Part shown: positions 1 to 7,130 of the stretch, piece by piece
How positions within the stretch are numbered: position 1 is the first letter of the stretch
How the letters are laid out: every line of letters starts with the position of its first letter
Source: Proteobacteria bacterium UBA964
GTDB lineage: Bacteria > Pseudomonadota > Gammaproteobacteria > Steroidobacterales > Steroidobacteraceae
Direction of reading: 5' to 3'
NCBI GenBank assembly: GCA_002292945.1
Contig: DBCG01000133.1
Coordinates: forward strand, 1-7,130
Length of the DNA stretch: 7,130 nt
Made by a program: the position numbers and the translations under genes
Notes under the pieces: model-generated
Databases searched by the model: none
Told to the model about the DNA's origin: nothing
Seen by the model: only the letters and a program-made list of their open reading frames with translations

Positions 1-1258
1 CGCGGCGGGCGATCGCATCGCCCTGCGCGTCGAGCAGCACGAGCCGCAGCAGCGGTGCCGGTTGCACGGCGGCGGCGGTGTTTCGTACCGATGCGCGCAC
101 CGTCAGGAATCCGGCCGTCACGTCTTCGCGTGCGCCCTCCTGCACGATCTCGAAAGCGCTGGGGTCCCAGTCGGGCTCGACCGGGTGGCCCAAAGAATCA
201 TAGGCGCGCTGGACCCAGGGACCGACCGTCGGCAGGGCGGCGAGCGCGGCGCGGTGATGGTGTGCGGATTGGCCGGCGAGCAGCAGGCCTAGCACGGTCG
301 CGATCGGCCATAGACCGCGCGGCGCCGGCGCCGGTGCGGCGGGTCGCAGATCCTCGAGGGTGACCGGGCTGCGGTGCCCGACGAGGCAAGTCCAGCCCTC
401 GAGCGATCGCCACGCCGTGAGATGCAGCGAAGGCGCATAGCCGGCGATCACTTCATCGGCCTGTGCGTCCAAGAGGCCCGCCAACACCAACCTGCCGCCG
501 GGCTTGAGCATCGCGATGAGCTGCGGTGCAAGCTCGCACAACGGCCCCGCCAGGATGTTCGCAAGCACCAGATCGGCACCGCCTTGCGTCCGTACGGCCG
601 CGGCGAGCTCCTCCGCTGAGGTATGGATCTGCAGCCGGTCGGCGACGCGGTTGCGGCCGGCGTTGTCCAGCGTCGCCACCAAGGCCTGCGGGTCGATGTC
701 GAAGGCGAGCGCCTCGCGCGCGCCGAGCTTGATCGCGGCGAGTGCGAGCACACCGGAGCCGCAGCCGTAATCGACCACCAGGCCGGCTGGCGGTGCATGC
801 GCATCGAGGTACTCGAGGCAGAGCCGCGTGGTCGGATGTGTGCCGGTCCCGAAGGCGAGGCCGGGGTCGAGCTCGACGATCACGGCGTCCGGTTCGTCGA
901 CCCTCATGTGCGAGGGCTGGATCCACAGCCGCTCGCCGAAGTGCATCGGCTCGAAGTCGCGCAGCCATTCGCGCTCCCAGACCTTCTCTTCGACGGTCCG
1001 CAGCTGCAACCGGTCGGCGTCACAGCCGATGTCGGCGGCGAGGAACAGCAGTTGCGCGGGGGGGAGCGTCTCGGCTTCGAAGATCGCTTCGAGGCGCGTG
1101 GAGGGCCATAGTCTGATCTCGCCTGGTGCGGGCTCGAGGATCGCGTCGTCGCGTCGATCGGTGTAGGTGACGGCGAGCGCGCCCGCGGCGAAGCAGGCCG
1201 CTTCCACGGCCTCCGGGTCGAGGTCATCGAGATCGAGCGAGAGGGCGACCTGCGGCAC
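1..1258 (-). CDS. prmA: Ribosomal protein L11 methyltransferase (PrmA) fused in frame to a DUF3426-like membrane domain; 3' end outside window
   Basis: The PrmA part transfers methyl groups from S-adenosylmethionine to ribosomal protein L11 in the cytoplasm. Reading from GTG at 1258, residues 1-296 match PrmA over its usual length of about 293: LDPGLAFGTGTHPTT at 130-144, the SAM-binding loop VDYGCGSG at 162-169, the acidic DID at 187-189, and NILAGPL at 234-240. GTG is chosen because the following PQVALSLDL aligns with the normal PrmA N-terminus; it lies 11 nt after the accC stop. No stop codon follows the PrmA region. I checked every triplet of this frame from 1258 down to 2 and all 419 visible codons are open. 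A Pro/Ala-rich linker (about 297-313) leads to a short hydrophobic stretch (about 315-330, LWPIATVLGLLLAG). Residues about 336-419 then look like DUF3426: LPTVGPWVQRAYDSLG, DPSAFEI, and a VRASVRNTAAAVQPAPLLRL stretch. The CxxC zinc ribbon that normally starts DUF3426 proteins is absent. The PrmA call is very secure; the DUF3426 call rests on pattern memory. Confidence 0.9.
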   Translation of the reverse strand, partial: MPQVALSLDLDDLDPEAVEAACFAAGALAVTYTDRRDDAILEPAPGEIRLWPSTRLEAIFEAETLPPAQLLFLAADIGCDADRLQLRTVEEKVWEREWLRDFEPMHFGERLWIQPSHMRVDEPDAVIVELDPGLAFGTGTHPTTRLCLEYLDAHAPPAGLVVDYGCGSGVLALAAIKLGAREALAFDIDPQALVATLDNAGRNRVADRLQIHTSAEELAAAVRTQGGADLVLANILAGPLCELAPQLIAMLKPGGRLVLAGLLDAQADEVIAGYAPSLHLTAWRSLEGWTCLVGHRSPVTLEDLRPAAPAPAPRGLWPIATVLGLLLAGQSAHHHRAALAALPTVGPWVQRAYDSLGHPVEPDWDPSAFEIVQEGAREDVTAGFLTVRASVRNTAAAVQPAPLLRLVLLDAQGDAIARR

Positions 1259-1269
1259 GGGACGCGCGC

Positions 1270-2613
1270 CTACTTGAGGCCGAGACGCCGCTCGAGATAG
1301 TGGATGTCGAGGCCGCCTTGCTGGAACGCGGCGTGCGCGAGGATCTCCTGGTGCAGCGCGGCGTTGGTCTTGATGCCCTCGACCACCATCTCGGCGAGCG
1401 CGTTGCGCATGCGGGCGATCGCGGTGTCGCGTGTGTCGCCGTGCGAGATGAGCTTCGCGATCAGGGAGTCGTAGTTGGGCGGCACGCTATAGCCTGAATA
1501 GAGGTGGCTGTCGACACGGATGCCGGGGCCGCCGGGCGCATGCCAGAGGCGCACCGGGCCGGGCGAGGGCATGAAGGTCTTCGGGTCTTCGGCGTTGATA
1601 CGGCACTCGAGCGCATGGCCGCGCAGCACGATGTCCGACTGAGTCCAGGGCAGTTTTTCGCCCGCGGCGATCATGAGCTGCGCCTTCACGAGGTCGATGC
1701 CGGTGACGAGTTCGGTCACGGGATGTTCGACCTGGATGCGGGTGTTCATCTCGATGAAGTAGAACTCGCCGTCTTCGTACAGGAACTCGAGGGTACCGGC
1801 ATTGCGGTAGCCGACCGCGCGACAAGCCTCGACCACGCGCTCGCCCATGCGGGCGCGCTGCGCCGCCGTGATGCCCGGCGCAGGGGCTTCTTCGATCACC
1901 TTCTGATGGCGCCGCTGCATGGAGCAGTCACGCTCGCCCAGATGGATGACGTTGCCGTGGTGGTCCGCGAGCACTTGGAACTCGATATGCCGCGGCTTCT
2001 CGAGGAATTTCTCCATGTAGACCTGGTCGTTGCCGAAGGCGGCGAGCGCCTCTGACCGGGTCACGTTGATCGAGTGCAGCAGCGCCGCGGCGTTGTGCAC
2101 GACGCGCATCCCGCGTCCGCCGCCGCCGCCGGAGGCCTTGATGATGACCGGATAACCGATGTCCTTGGCGATGCGCAGGTTCTCGTCGCCGTCGAGTCCG
2201 AGCGGTTCGCCGGATCCGGGAACGCAAGGCACGCCGTGCGCCTTCATGGTCTTGATGGCCGACACCTTGTCGCCCATCAGGCGGATCGTCTCGGCCTTCG
2301 GGCCGATGAAGATGAAGCCGCTCTTCTCCACGCGTTCGGCGAAATCGGCGTTCTCGCTGAGGAAGCCATAGCCCGGATGGATGGCCGCGGCATCGGTCAG
2401 CTCGGCCGCCGAGATGATCGCCGGCATGTGCAGATAACTTTTGGCCGAGGGCGGTGGTCCGATGCACACCGATTCGTCGGCGAGCAGCACATGCTTGAGG
2501 TTCGCATCGACGGTCGAGTGCACGGCGACGGTCTTGATGCCGAGCTCGCGGCAGGCCCGCAGCACGCGCAGCGCGATCTCGCCGCGGTTGGCGATGATGA
2601 CCTTATCGAGCAT
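1270..2613 (-). CDS. accC: Biotin carboxylase subunit of acetyl-CoA carboxylase
   Basis: AccC uses ATP and bicarbonate to carboxylate the biotin carried on AccB, the first half-reaction of malonyl-CoA formation for fatty acid synthesis in the cytoplasm. The 447 residues match the family length (449 in E. coli). The N-terminal domain begins [17 protein letters not shown]. The ATP-grasp domain shows K116, K159, the glycine-rich loop GGGGGRGM at 162-169, E201, H209 and E211. The catalytic and metal or bicarbonate-binding residues K238, E276, E288, R292, E296 and R338 all fall at the same numbers as in the E. coli enzyme. The C-terminal domain is complete. Its ATG lies 3 nt after the accB stop and no good Shine-Dalgarno is visible, so translation is probably coupled to accB. 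Nothing looks degraded, and the enzyme should be active. Related carboxylases (pyruvate, propionyl-CoA) are less likely given the adjacent AccB and the length of a stand-alone subunit. Confidence 0.98.
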   Translation of the reverse strand: MLDKVIIANRGEIALRVLRACRELGIKTVAVHSTVDANLKHVLLADESVCIGPPPSAKSYLHMPAIISAAELTDAAAIHPGYGFLSENADFAERVEKSGFIFIGPKAETIRLMGDKVSAIKTMKAHGVPCVPGSGEPLGLDGDENLRIAKDIGYPVIIKASGGGGGRGMRVVHNAAALLHSINVTRSEALAAFGNDQVYMEKFLEKPRHIEFQVLADHHGNVIHLGERDCSMQRRHQKVIEEAPAPGITAAQRARMGERVVEACRAVGYRNAGTLEFLYEDGEFYFIEMNTRIQVEHPVTELVTGIDLVKAQLMIAAGEKLPWTQSDIVLRGHALECRINAEDPKTFMPSPGPVRLWHAPGGPGIRVDSHLYSGYSVPPNYDSLIAKLISHGDTRDTAIARMRNALAEMVVEGIKTNAALHQEILAHAAFQQGGLDIHYLERRLGLK

Positions 2614-2616
2614 GGT

Positions 2617-3081
2617 TCAGGAGATCGAGAACAGCGGCTGGCCGAATTCGACCGGATCGCCGTTCTGCACCATCACCGAGGTGATGCGGCCGGCGCGGTC
2701 GCTTTCGATCTGGTTCATCATCTTCATGGCTTCGATGATGCAGAGCACTTGGCCGACTTTGACTTCATCGCCCATCTGCACGAAAGCCTTGGCTCCGGGG
2801 GCGGGCGCGGAGTAGTAGGTGCCCACCATCGGTGCCGGGACCAGATGGTCCGCGGACGGCGCAGCGGCGCTCGCAACGACGGACGGGCTCGCGCCGGCTG
2901 CCGGGGCGCTGCCACCACCCCCCAGCGCCGGTAGCGGCGACGGAGCGTAGTAGGCCATCGGCGCGGCGGTGGTCGGGCCGCGGCTGATACGCACCGATTC
3001 CTCGCCTTCCTTGATCTCGATCTCCGAGATGCCGGATTCCTCCAGCAGTTCGATCAGCTTCTTGACCTTACGGATATCCAC
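2617..3081 (-). CDS. accB: Biotin carboxyl carrier protein of acetyl-CoA carboxylase
   Basis: AccB carries the biotin that shuttles a carboxyl group from AccC to the carboxyltransferase AccA/AccD. The 154 residues match the family length. The N-terminus DIRKVKKLIELLEESGISE is close to that of E. coli AccB and fixes the start as the GTG at 3081-3079; no ATG competes. A flexible Pro/Ala/Gly-rich linker covers about 37-78 (with GGGG at 54-57). The biotinyl domain covers about 80-154, with the attachment motif EAMKM at 117-121, so K120 is the predicted biotinylated lysine. The second lysine-to-glycine turn (QNGDPVEFGQPLFSI) closes the domain. It precedes accC by 3 nt and follows the tlpA-like gene after a 125-bp gap. 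That gap shows no convincing promoter by eye. The aroQ gene often found just upstream of accB is not there. Confidence 0.97.
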   Translation of the reverse strand: MDIRKVKKLIELLEESGISEIEIKEGEESVRISRGPTTAAPMAYYAPSPLPALGGGGSAPAAGASPSVVASAAAPSADHLVPAPMVGTYYSAPAPGAKAFVQMGDEVKVGQVLCIIEAMKMMNQIESDRAGRITSVMVQNGDPVEFGQPLFSIS

Positions 3082-3085
3082 GGTG

Positions 3086-3090
3086 CCCTC
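3086..3090 (-). promoter_or_regulatory. Probable ribosome binding site of accB
   Basis: On the minus strand GAGGG lies 4 nt before the GTG start of accB. The spacing is tight, but this is the only purine-rich match near the start and it supports the GTG choice made from protein similarity. Confidence 0.5.
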
Positions 3091-3189
3091 GGGGTGCAGT
3101 CGTCGGGTCGGGGAATGTACCCGAAACGAGCCGGGATTGGGGGTGATTTGCGCCGATTTGGAGGTGAACAGCGCAGATCGATCATCTAT

Positions 3190-3215
3190 CTGATCAGGCT
3201 GGCTGATCAGGCTGG
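3190..3215. repeat. Perfect 13-bp tandem duplication at the end of the tlpA-like gene
   Basis: The unit CTGATCAGGCTGG occurs at 3190-3202 and again, without mismatch, at 3203-3215. Each copy contains the palindrome CTGATCAG (3190-3197 and 3203-3210). The two copies can therefore also pair with each other as a hairpin with an 8-bp stem and a 5-nt loop. The tlpA stop codon (3209-3207, minus strand) lies inside one copy. No T-run follows the hairpin in the minus-strand direction, so it is not a standard intrinsic terminator for the upstream genes. It might be a weak pause, an mRNA-end protector, or simply a slippage product. Confidence 0.85.
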
Positions 3216-3896
3216 TTTTTCGACCCGCAGGGCTTCGAGACGCTGCAGTTCGGCGCGGATCAGGGTCTGCACCACCTCCAGCGTCAGACGGCCGGCGTTG
3301 AGCAACTCGATGTGGTCGAGGATGAAGGCGGCCTCGTCGGCGTGCAGCTCGCCGACCTTCACGGCGACGATGCGGCGCTCTGCGTCGGCGAACACCGTGA
3401 ACGGGAACACCGGATCGATACCGAAGGCATCGGCTGCGGCCAGCCCGTCCTCCTCGCCGATCAGCAGCGGATAGTCGAGGCCGATCTTGGCAGCGTACTT
3501 GAGGACATCTTCGCGGAAGTCGACGGCGATGCCGAGCACCTCCACGCCGCGCGCGCCGCGCTCATTGCGCAGTTGGCGCAGCAACGGGATCTCGCGGCGG
3601 CAGGGGGCGCACCAGGTCGCCCAGAAGTTGACGATGAGCGAGGGGTGCTGGAAGGAAGACAACTTGCGCAGCGGCCCTTCGGGGGTTGCCAGCGCGAAGT
3701 CGGGCAGCACGGCAGGGATGACCCGCGAGGGTTTGCGACCCGGCTGCGCGCCATCGCCGCCCGCCTCGGCCGCTGCCGGGGCGCCCGGTACGCCACCGCC
3801 TGTCGCCGGGGCGGCTGCTTGGCCGGACAAGTAGAGATAGACCGCCGCGCCGGCAAGGAGCGCCGCGAGCACGATGGGCAGGACGAGTCGTTTCAT
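3207..3896 (-). CDS. Membrane-anchored TlpA-like thiol-disulfide oxidoreductase
   Basis: This is a thioredoxin-fold protein of 229 residues predicted to act in the periplasm as a reductant of protein disulfides. Residues about 4-23 form one hydrophobic segment after MKR. It may be an uncleaved anchor, since no clear signal-peptidase site follows. A Gly/Ala/Pro-rich spacer covers about 27-52. The TlpA/ResA-type domain starts near 63 (LPDFALATPEGPLRKLSSF). The active site is WCAPC at 95-99 (C96, C99) within NFWATWCAPCRREIPLL, and the likely cis-proline is P165 in VFPFT. A C-terminal extension of about 30 residues (from about 200) is helix-like and charged. Its ATG overlaps the dsbD stop codon (ATGA, 3896-3893), so the two are co-transcribed and probably translationally coupled. 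This suggests DsbD as its electron donor, which is inference. A role in cytochrome c maturation (CcmG/ResA-like) is possible, but no ccm gene is in view. Confidence 0.92.
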   Translation of the reverse strand: MKRLVLPIVLAALLAGAAVYLYLSGQAAAPATGGGVPGAPAAAEAGGDGAQPGRKPSRVIPAVLPDFALATPEGPLRKLSSFQHPSLIVNFWATWCAPCRREIPLLRQLRNERGARGVEVLGIAVDFREDVLKYAAKIGLDYPLLIGEEDGLAAADAFGIDPVFPFTVFADAERRIVAVKVGELHADEAAFILDHIELLNAGRLTLEVVQTLIRAELQRLEALRVEKPA

Positions 3897-5770
3897 GGTG
3901 TGCTCCCAGGCGTGCTTCCAGCGTTATCCGGCTGGCTGCGGGTGGCTTGTGTCGCGATGGCGGCGAACTCGGCGGCTTTCATGAATCCGACCACGCGGTA
4001 CTGCGTTCGTTCCGACCCGTCGGGGCTCCAGAACGCGATGGTCGGTGGGCCGAAGATCCCGAAGCGCTGCAACAGCGCCTGATCGGCTGCGTCGTTGGCC
4101 GTGACATCGGCCTTCAGCAGCACGGCTCCGGCGAGCGACCGCTTCACGGCTTCGTCGGTGAAGGTGTAGCGCTCCATCTCTTTGCAGGAGACGCACCAAT
4201 CGGCATAGAAATCGAGCATCACCGGACGGCCCGCAGCCGCCGCAGCGGCGAGTTCACGGTCGAGCCCGTCCGTGCCCTTGACGGCGCGGAACTCGAGGCC
4301 CTGCACTTCGCGCGCGAGCTGTGGGATCGGCGACAACGGGTCGCGTCCGCCGAGCGCTGCGCCGACCAGCATCGTGAGCCCCCAAGCCCCGAGCAGCAGC
4401 CCGGCGATGCGCGCAGCCCACCCGGCGGCCGTGGCGGCGCGCAGTCCCCAGAGCACGCCGGCACCGATCAGCGCCGGCACCGCCCACAACGCAAGCGTCG
4501 CGCGCTCTGGCAGGATGCGCGCCAACATCCACACCGCCACCGCCAGCAGCAGCACACCGAAGATCTTCTTGACCGTTTCCATCCACGCGCCGGCGGTCGG
4601 CAGCAAGCGGCCCGCCGAAGCGCCGACCGCGAGCAACGGTACGCCCATGCCGAGCGACATCGCGAAGAGCACGCTGCCGCCGCGCACCAGGTCACCGGTC
4701 TGCGCGATCACCGCGAGTGCTGCGAACAGCGGCGGTGCCACACAAGCCGAGACGATCAGCGCCGACAGCGCGCCCATCGCCGCGACGCCACCGAGCGTGC
4801 CGGCACGACGGCGGTTGCTGGCATCGGCCAGGCGGCTCTGCAGCGCTGCGGGTACTTGTATGGTGAAGAGGCCGAACATCGAGAGCGCCATCGCCACGAA
4901 GAAGAGCGCGAACAGCGCGATGATCCAGGGCTTCTGGAACAGCGCCTGCACTTGCTGGCCGGCCGCTGCGGCGGCGATGCCGGCGAGCGTGTTGGTGACC
5001 GCCATGCCGAGCACATAGGCGAGGGAGAGCGTGAAGGCGCGCTTCGTCGTCACCGTGCTGCCTTGGCCAGCGATGATCCCCGAGAGGATCGGCACCATCG
5101 GCAGCACGCAGGGCGTGAAGGCGAGCAGCAGACCGAGGCCGAAGAACGTGGCGAGCACGAGCGGCAGACGCCCATCGCGGATCAGCGCGGCCAGCCGGTC
5201 CTGCTCGGAGACGAAGCCGCCGGTCGCGCCGGCAGCCGTGGCGTTTGGCGGCGGACCCGCCGCCGCGGTGCCGCTCGCCGCCGGCAGCACGACTTTCAAT
5301 CGCCGTTTCTCCGGTGGATAGCAGAGGCCAGCATCCGCACAGCCCTGCAGTCCGACCACCAACGGGATTTCGAGCGCGCCGCTGGGTGCGCGCGAGACCG
5401 GGATCGTCACGCTCACCGCTTGGTGGAACACCTGTTGAAGGCCGAAGAATTCGTCTTCTTTCTCTTCGCCGGCCGGGATGTCCGGCGCACCGAGCGTCGC
5501 GGCGACCACCGCGCCCTCGCCGGCATCGATCGTGAACGACATGCGGTGCCGGTAGAGGTAGTACCCCGGTGTGACCAGGAAATCGACCCGAAGTCGATCG
5601 GCGCCCTCTGCGGTCGCCTCCACCCGGAAGGCCTCGGTGGGCGGCAGGAACTTGGAATCCAGCACCTGGGCATCGCCGACGGGGCTCAGGGCGAGCAGGG
5701 CGAGACCCCCGAGCGCTGCGATGCAGGATAATTTTTTCCTCAGCGCAGGGAATATCCGCTTGAGATTCAT
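3893..5770 (-). CDS. dsbD: Thiol:disulfide interchange protein DsbD
   Basis: DsbD passes electrons from cytoplasmic thioredoxin across the inner membrane to periplasmic thiol proteins. I place the start at ATG 5770, giving 625 residues. It leads directly into a signal peptide (NLKR, then hydrophobic 15-29, likely cleavage near A34). A longer reading from 5857 would add 29 residues without signal character and would run into the groES promoter and operator. All three modules are complete. The periplasmic N-terminal domain (about 35-165) has its redox pair C144 and C150 in GCADAGLCYPPE. A membrane domain with about eight hydrophobic segments (about 202-472) carries C221 in FTPCVLPMVPI and C343 in SACVAPPL. 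The C-terminal thioredoxin domain (about 495-610) has WCVSC at 525-529 (C526, C529). Every cysteine needed for the relay is present. The gene diverges from groES and overlaps the tlpA-like gene by 4 nt. Its Shine-Dalgarno is weak and I see no clear promoter for it. Confidence 0.96.
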   Translation of the reverse strand: MNLKRIFPALRKKLSCIAALGGLALLALSPVGDAQVLDSKFLPPTEAFRVEATAEGADRLRVDFLVTPGYYLYRHRMSFTIDAGEGAVVAATLGAPDIPAGEEKEDEFFGLQQVFHQAVSVTIPVSRAPSGALEIPLVVGLQGCADAGLCYPPEKRRLKVVLPAASGTAAAGPPPNATAAGATGGFVSEQDRLAALIRDGRLPLVLATFFGLGLLLAFTPCVLPMVPILSGIIAGQGSTVTTKRAFTLSLAYVLGMAVTNTLAGIAAAAAGQQVQALFQKPWIIALFALFFVAMALSMFGLFTIQVPAALQSRLADASNRRRAGTLGGVAAMGALSALIVSACVAPPLFAALAVIAQTGDLVRGGSVLFAMSLGMGVPLLAVGASAGRLLPTAGAWMETVKKIFGVLLLAVAVWMLARILPERATLALWAVPALIGAGVLWGLRAATAAGWAARIAGLLLGAWGLTMLVGAALGGRDPLSPIPQLAREVQGLEFRAVKGTDGLDRELAAAAAAGRPVMLDFYADWCVSCKEMERYTFTDEAVKRSLAGAVLLKADVTANDAADQALLQRFGIFGPPTIAFWSPDGSERTQYRVVGFMKAAEFAAIATQATRSQPDNAGSTPGSTP

Positions 5771-5822
5771 GGGGTTACCGATAGGGTGCTGGCCTGAGCC
5801 GGTCAGCATAGCCGGGACTGCC

Positions 5823-5851
5823 CTTGAAATGGAACATTCCGCCACTATGAT
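5823..5851 (+). promoter_or_regulatory. groESL promoter (sigma-70-like, with a heat-shock-type -35)
   Basis: TTGAAA at 5824-5829 and TATGAT at 5846-5851 are separated by 16 nt, each matching the sigma-70 consensus at 5 of 6 positions. The predicted transcription start is near 5858. The -35 with its preceding base reads CTTGAAA, a perfect match to the sigma-32 -35 element, but the sequence at the expected sigma-32 -10 position resembles CCCCATNT poorly. A vegetative promoter under HrcA repression is the simplest reading; a dual sigma-70/sigma-32 promoter remains possible. Confidence 0.65.
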
Positions 5852-5877
5852 TAGCACCCTAGCAAGGAGAGTGCTAA
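5851..5877. promoter_or_regulatory. CIRCE operator (HrcA-binding inverted repeat)
   Basis: The left arm TTAGCACCC (5851-5859) and right arm GAGTGCTAA (5869-5877) are separated by exactly 9 nt, the CIRCE layout TTAGCACTC-N9-GAGTGCTAA. The right arm is perfect; the left arm has one change (C for T at its eighth base). The operator overlaps the last base of the -10 and the predicted transcription start, so bound HrcA would block groESL transcription. This implies that the genome encodes HrcA, which is not in the window. The site is 81 bp from the dsbD start, so an effect on dsbD is possible but unproven. Confidence 0.93.
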
Positions 5878-5916
5878 CGCGTTCCCCTTAGCTCCCATCC
5901 AGTCCAACGTTTCAGC

Positions 5917-5922
5917 AAGGAG
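5917..5922 (+). promoter_or_regulatory. Ribosome binding site of groES
   Basis: AAGGAG lies 6 nt before the groES ATG at 5929, a strong Shine-Dalgarno at ideal spacing, as expected for a highly expressed chaperonin. Confidence 0.85.
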
Positions 5923-5928
5923 CGAAAC

Positions 5929-7130
<1,202 letters not shown>

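Noticed and set aside
448..968. Minus-strand open frames of 118 and 171 codons in other frames within prmA
   Set aside because: They are Arg-rich out-of-frame readings of the well-conserved PrmA coding sequence.
2074..2934. A 286-codon open frame on the plus strand opposite accC and accB
   Set aside because: It spans the boundary between two well-supported genes on the other strand and shows no recognisable motif; a GC-rich shadow frame.
3082..3206. A minus-strand promoter for accB in the tlpA-accB gap
   Set aside because: The best -10 guess (TACATT) has no acceptable -35 at 15-19 nt, so I do not annotate one; accBC may depend on read-through from dsbD-tlpA.
3190..3220. Rho-independent terminator after the tlpA-like gene
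   Set aside because: The hairpin is followed by a T-run only on the plus strand, where no gene ends. In the minus-strand direction no T-run follows.
3947..5731. A 594-codon open frame on the plus strand opposite dsbD
   Set aside because: It is antisense to a complete DsbD with all redox cysteines. Its translation is rich in Arg, His, Glu and Gln with no domain pattern, as expected for the mirror of a GC-rich gene.
5771..5857. A longer dsbD start at 5857 adding 29 residues
   Set aside because: The extension lacks signal-peptide character and would lie across the groES promoter and CIRCE. The ATG at 5770 leads straight into a proper signal peptide.

Overview
This is a GC-rich chromosomal window with densely packed housekeeping genes, read here as gammaproteobacterial. 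The lineage call rests on E. coli-like AccB, AccC, GroES and GroEL sequences, a Dsb-type thiol-reduction pair, and an acc/prmA/DUF3426 neighbourhood resembling that of pseudomonads, xanthomonads and relatives. The genus cannot be fixed from the sequence alone. No mobile element, CRISPR array, tRNA or rRNA is visible.

Positions 1-5770 are read leftwards on the minus strand, in the order dsbD, a tlpA-like thioredoxin, accB, accC, then a prmA-derived gene that runs off the left edge. dsbD and the tlpA-like gene overlap by 4 nt and form a periplasmic reducing module: DsbD moves electrons from cytoplasmic thioredoxin across the inner membrane, and the anchored TlpA-like protein is a plausible recipient. 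After a 125-bp gap come accB and accC (3 nt apart), the biotin carrier and biotin carboxylase of acetyl-CoA carboxylase, which starts fatty acid synthesis. The prmA reading frame begins 11 nt after accC.

Positions 5771-5928 are a divergent control region. It holds a sigma-70-like promoter whose -35 is also a perfect heat-shock-type CTTGAAA, followed by a CIRCE operator (HrcA target) with a single arm mismatch. It drives groES and groEL to the right; groEL runs off the right edge after 292 codons.

The most unusual feature is at the left end. The PrmA frame (ribosomal protein L11 methyltransferase) has no stop codon where PrmA normally ends, at about residue 296. It continues through a Pro/Ala linker and a short hydrophobic segment into sequence resembling the C-terminal DUF3426 domain of the protein usually encoded by the next, separate gene. 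The zinc-ribbon N-terminus usual for that second protein is missing. The window therefore appears to encode a PrmA-DUF3426 fusion, possibly a membrane-tethered methyltransferase. Other points of note are the absence of aroQ from its usual place before accB, and a perfect 13-bp tandem duplication at the tlpA stop codon.
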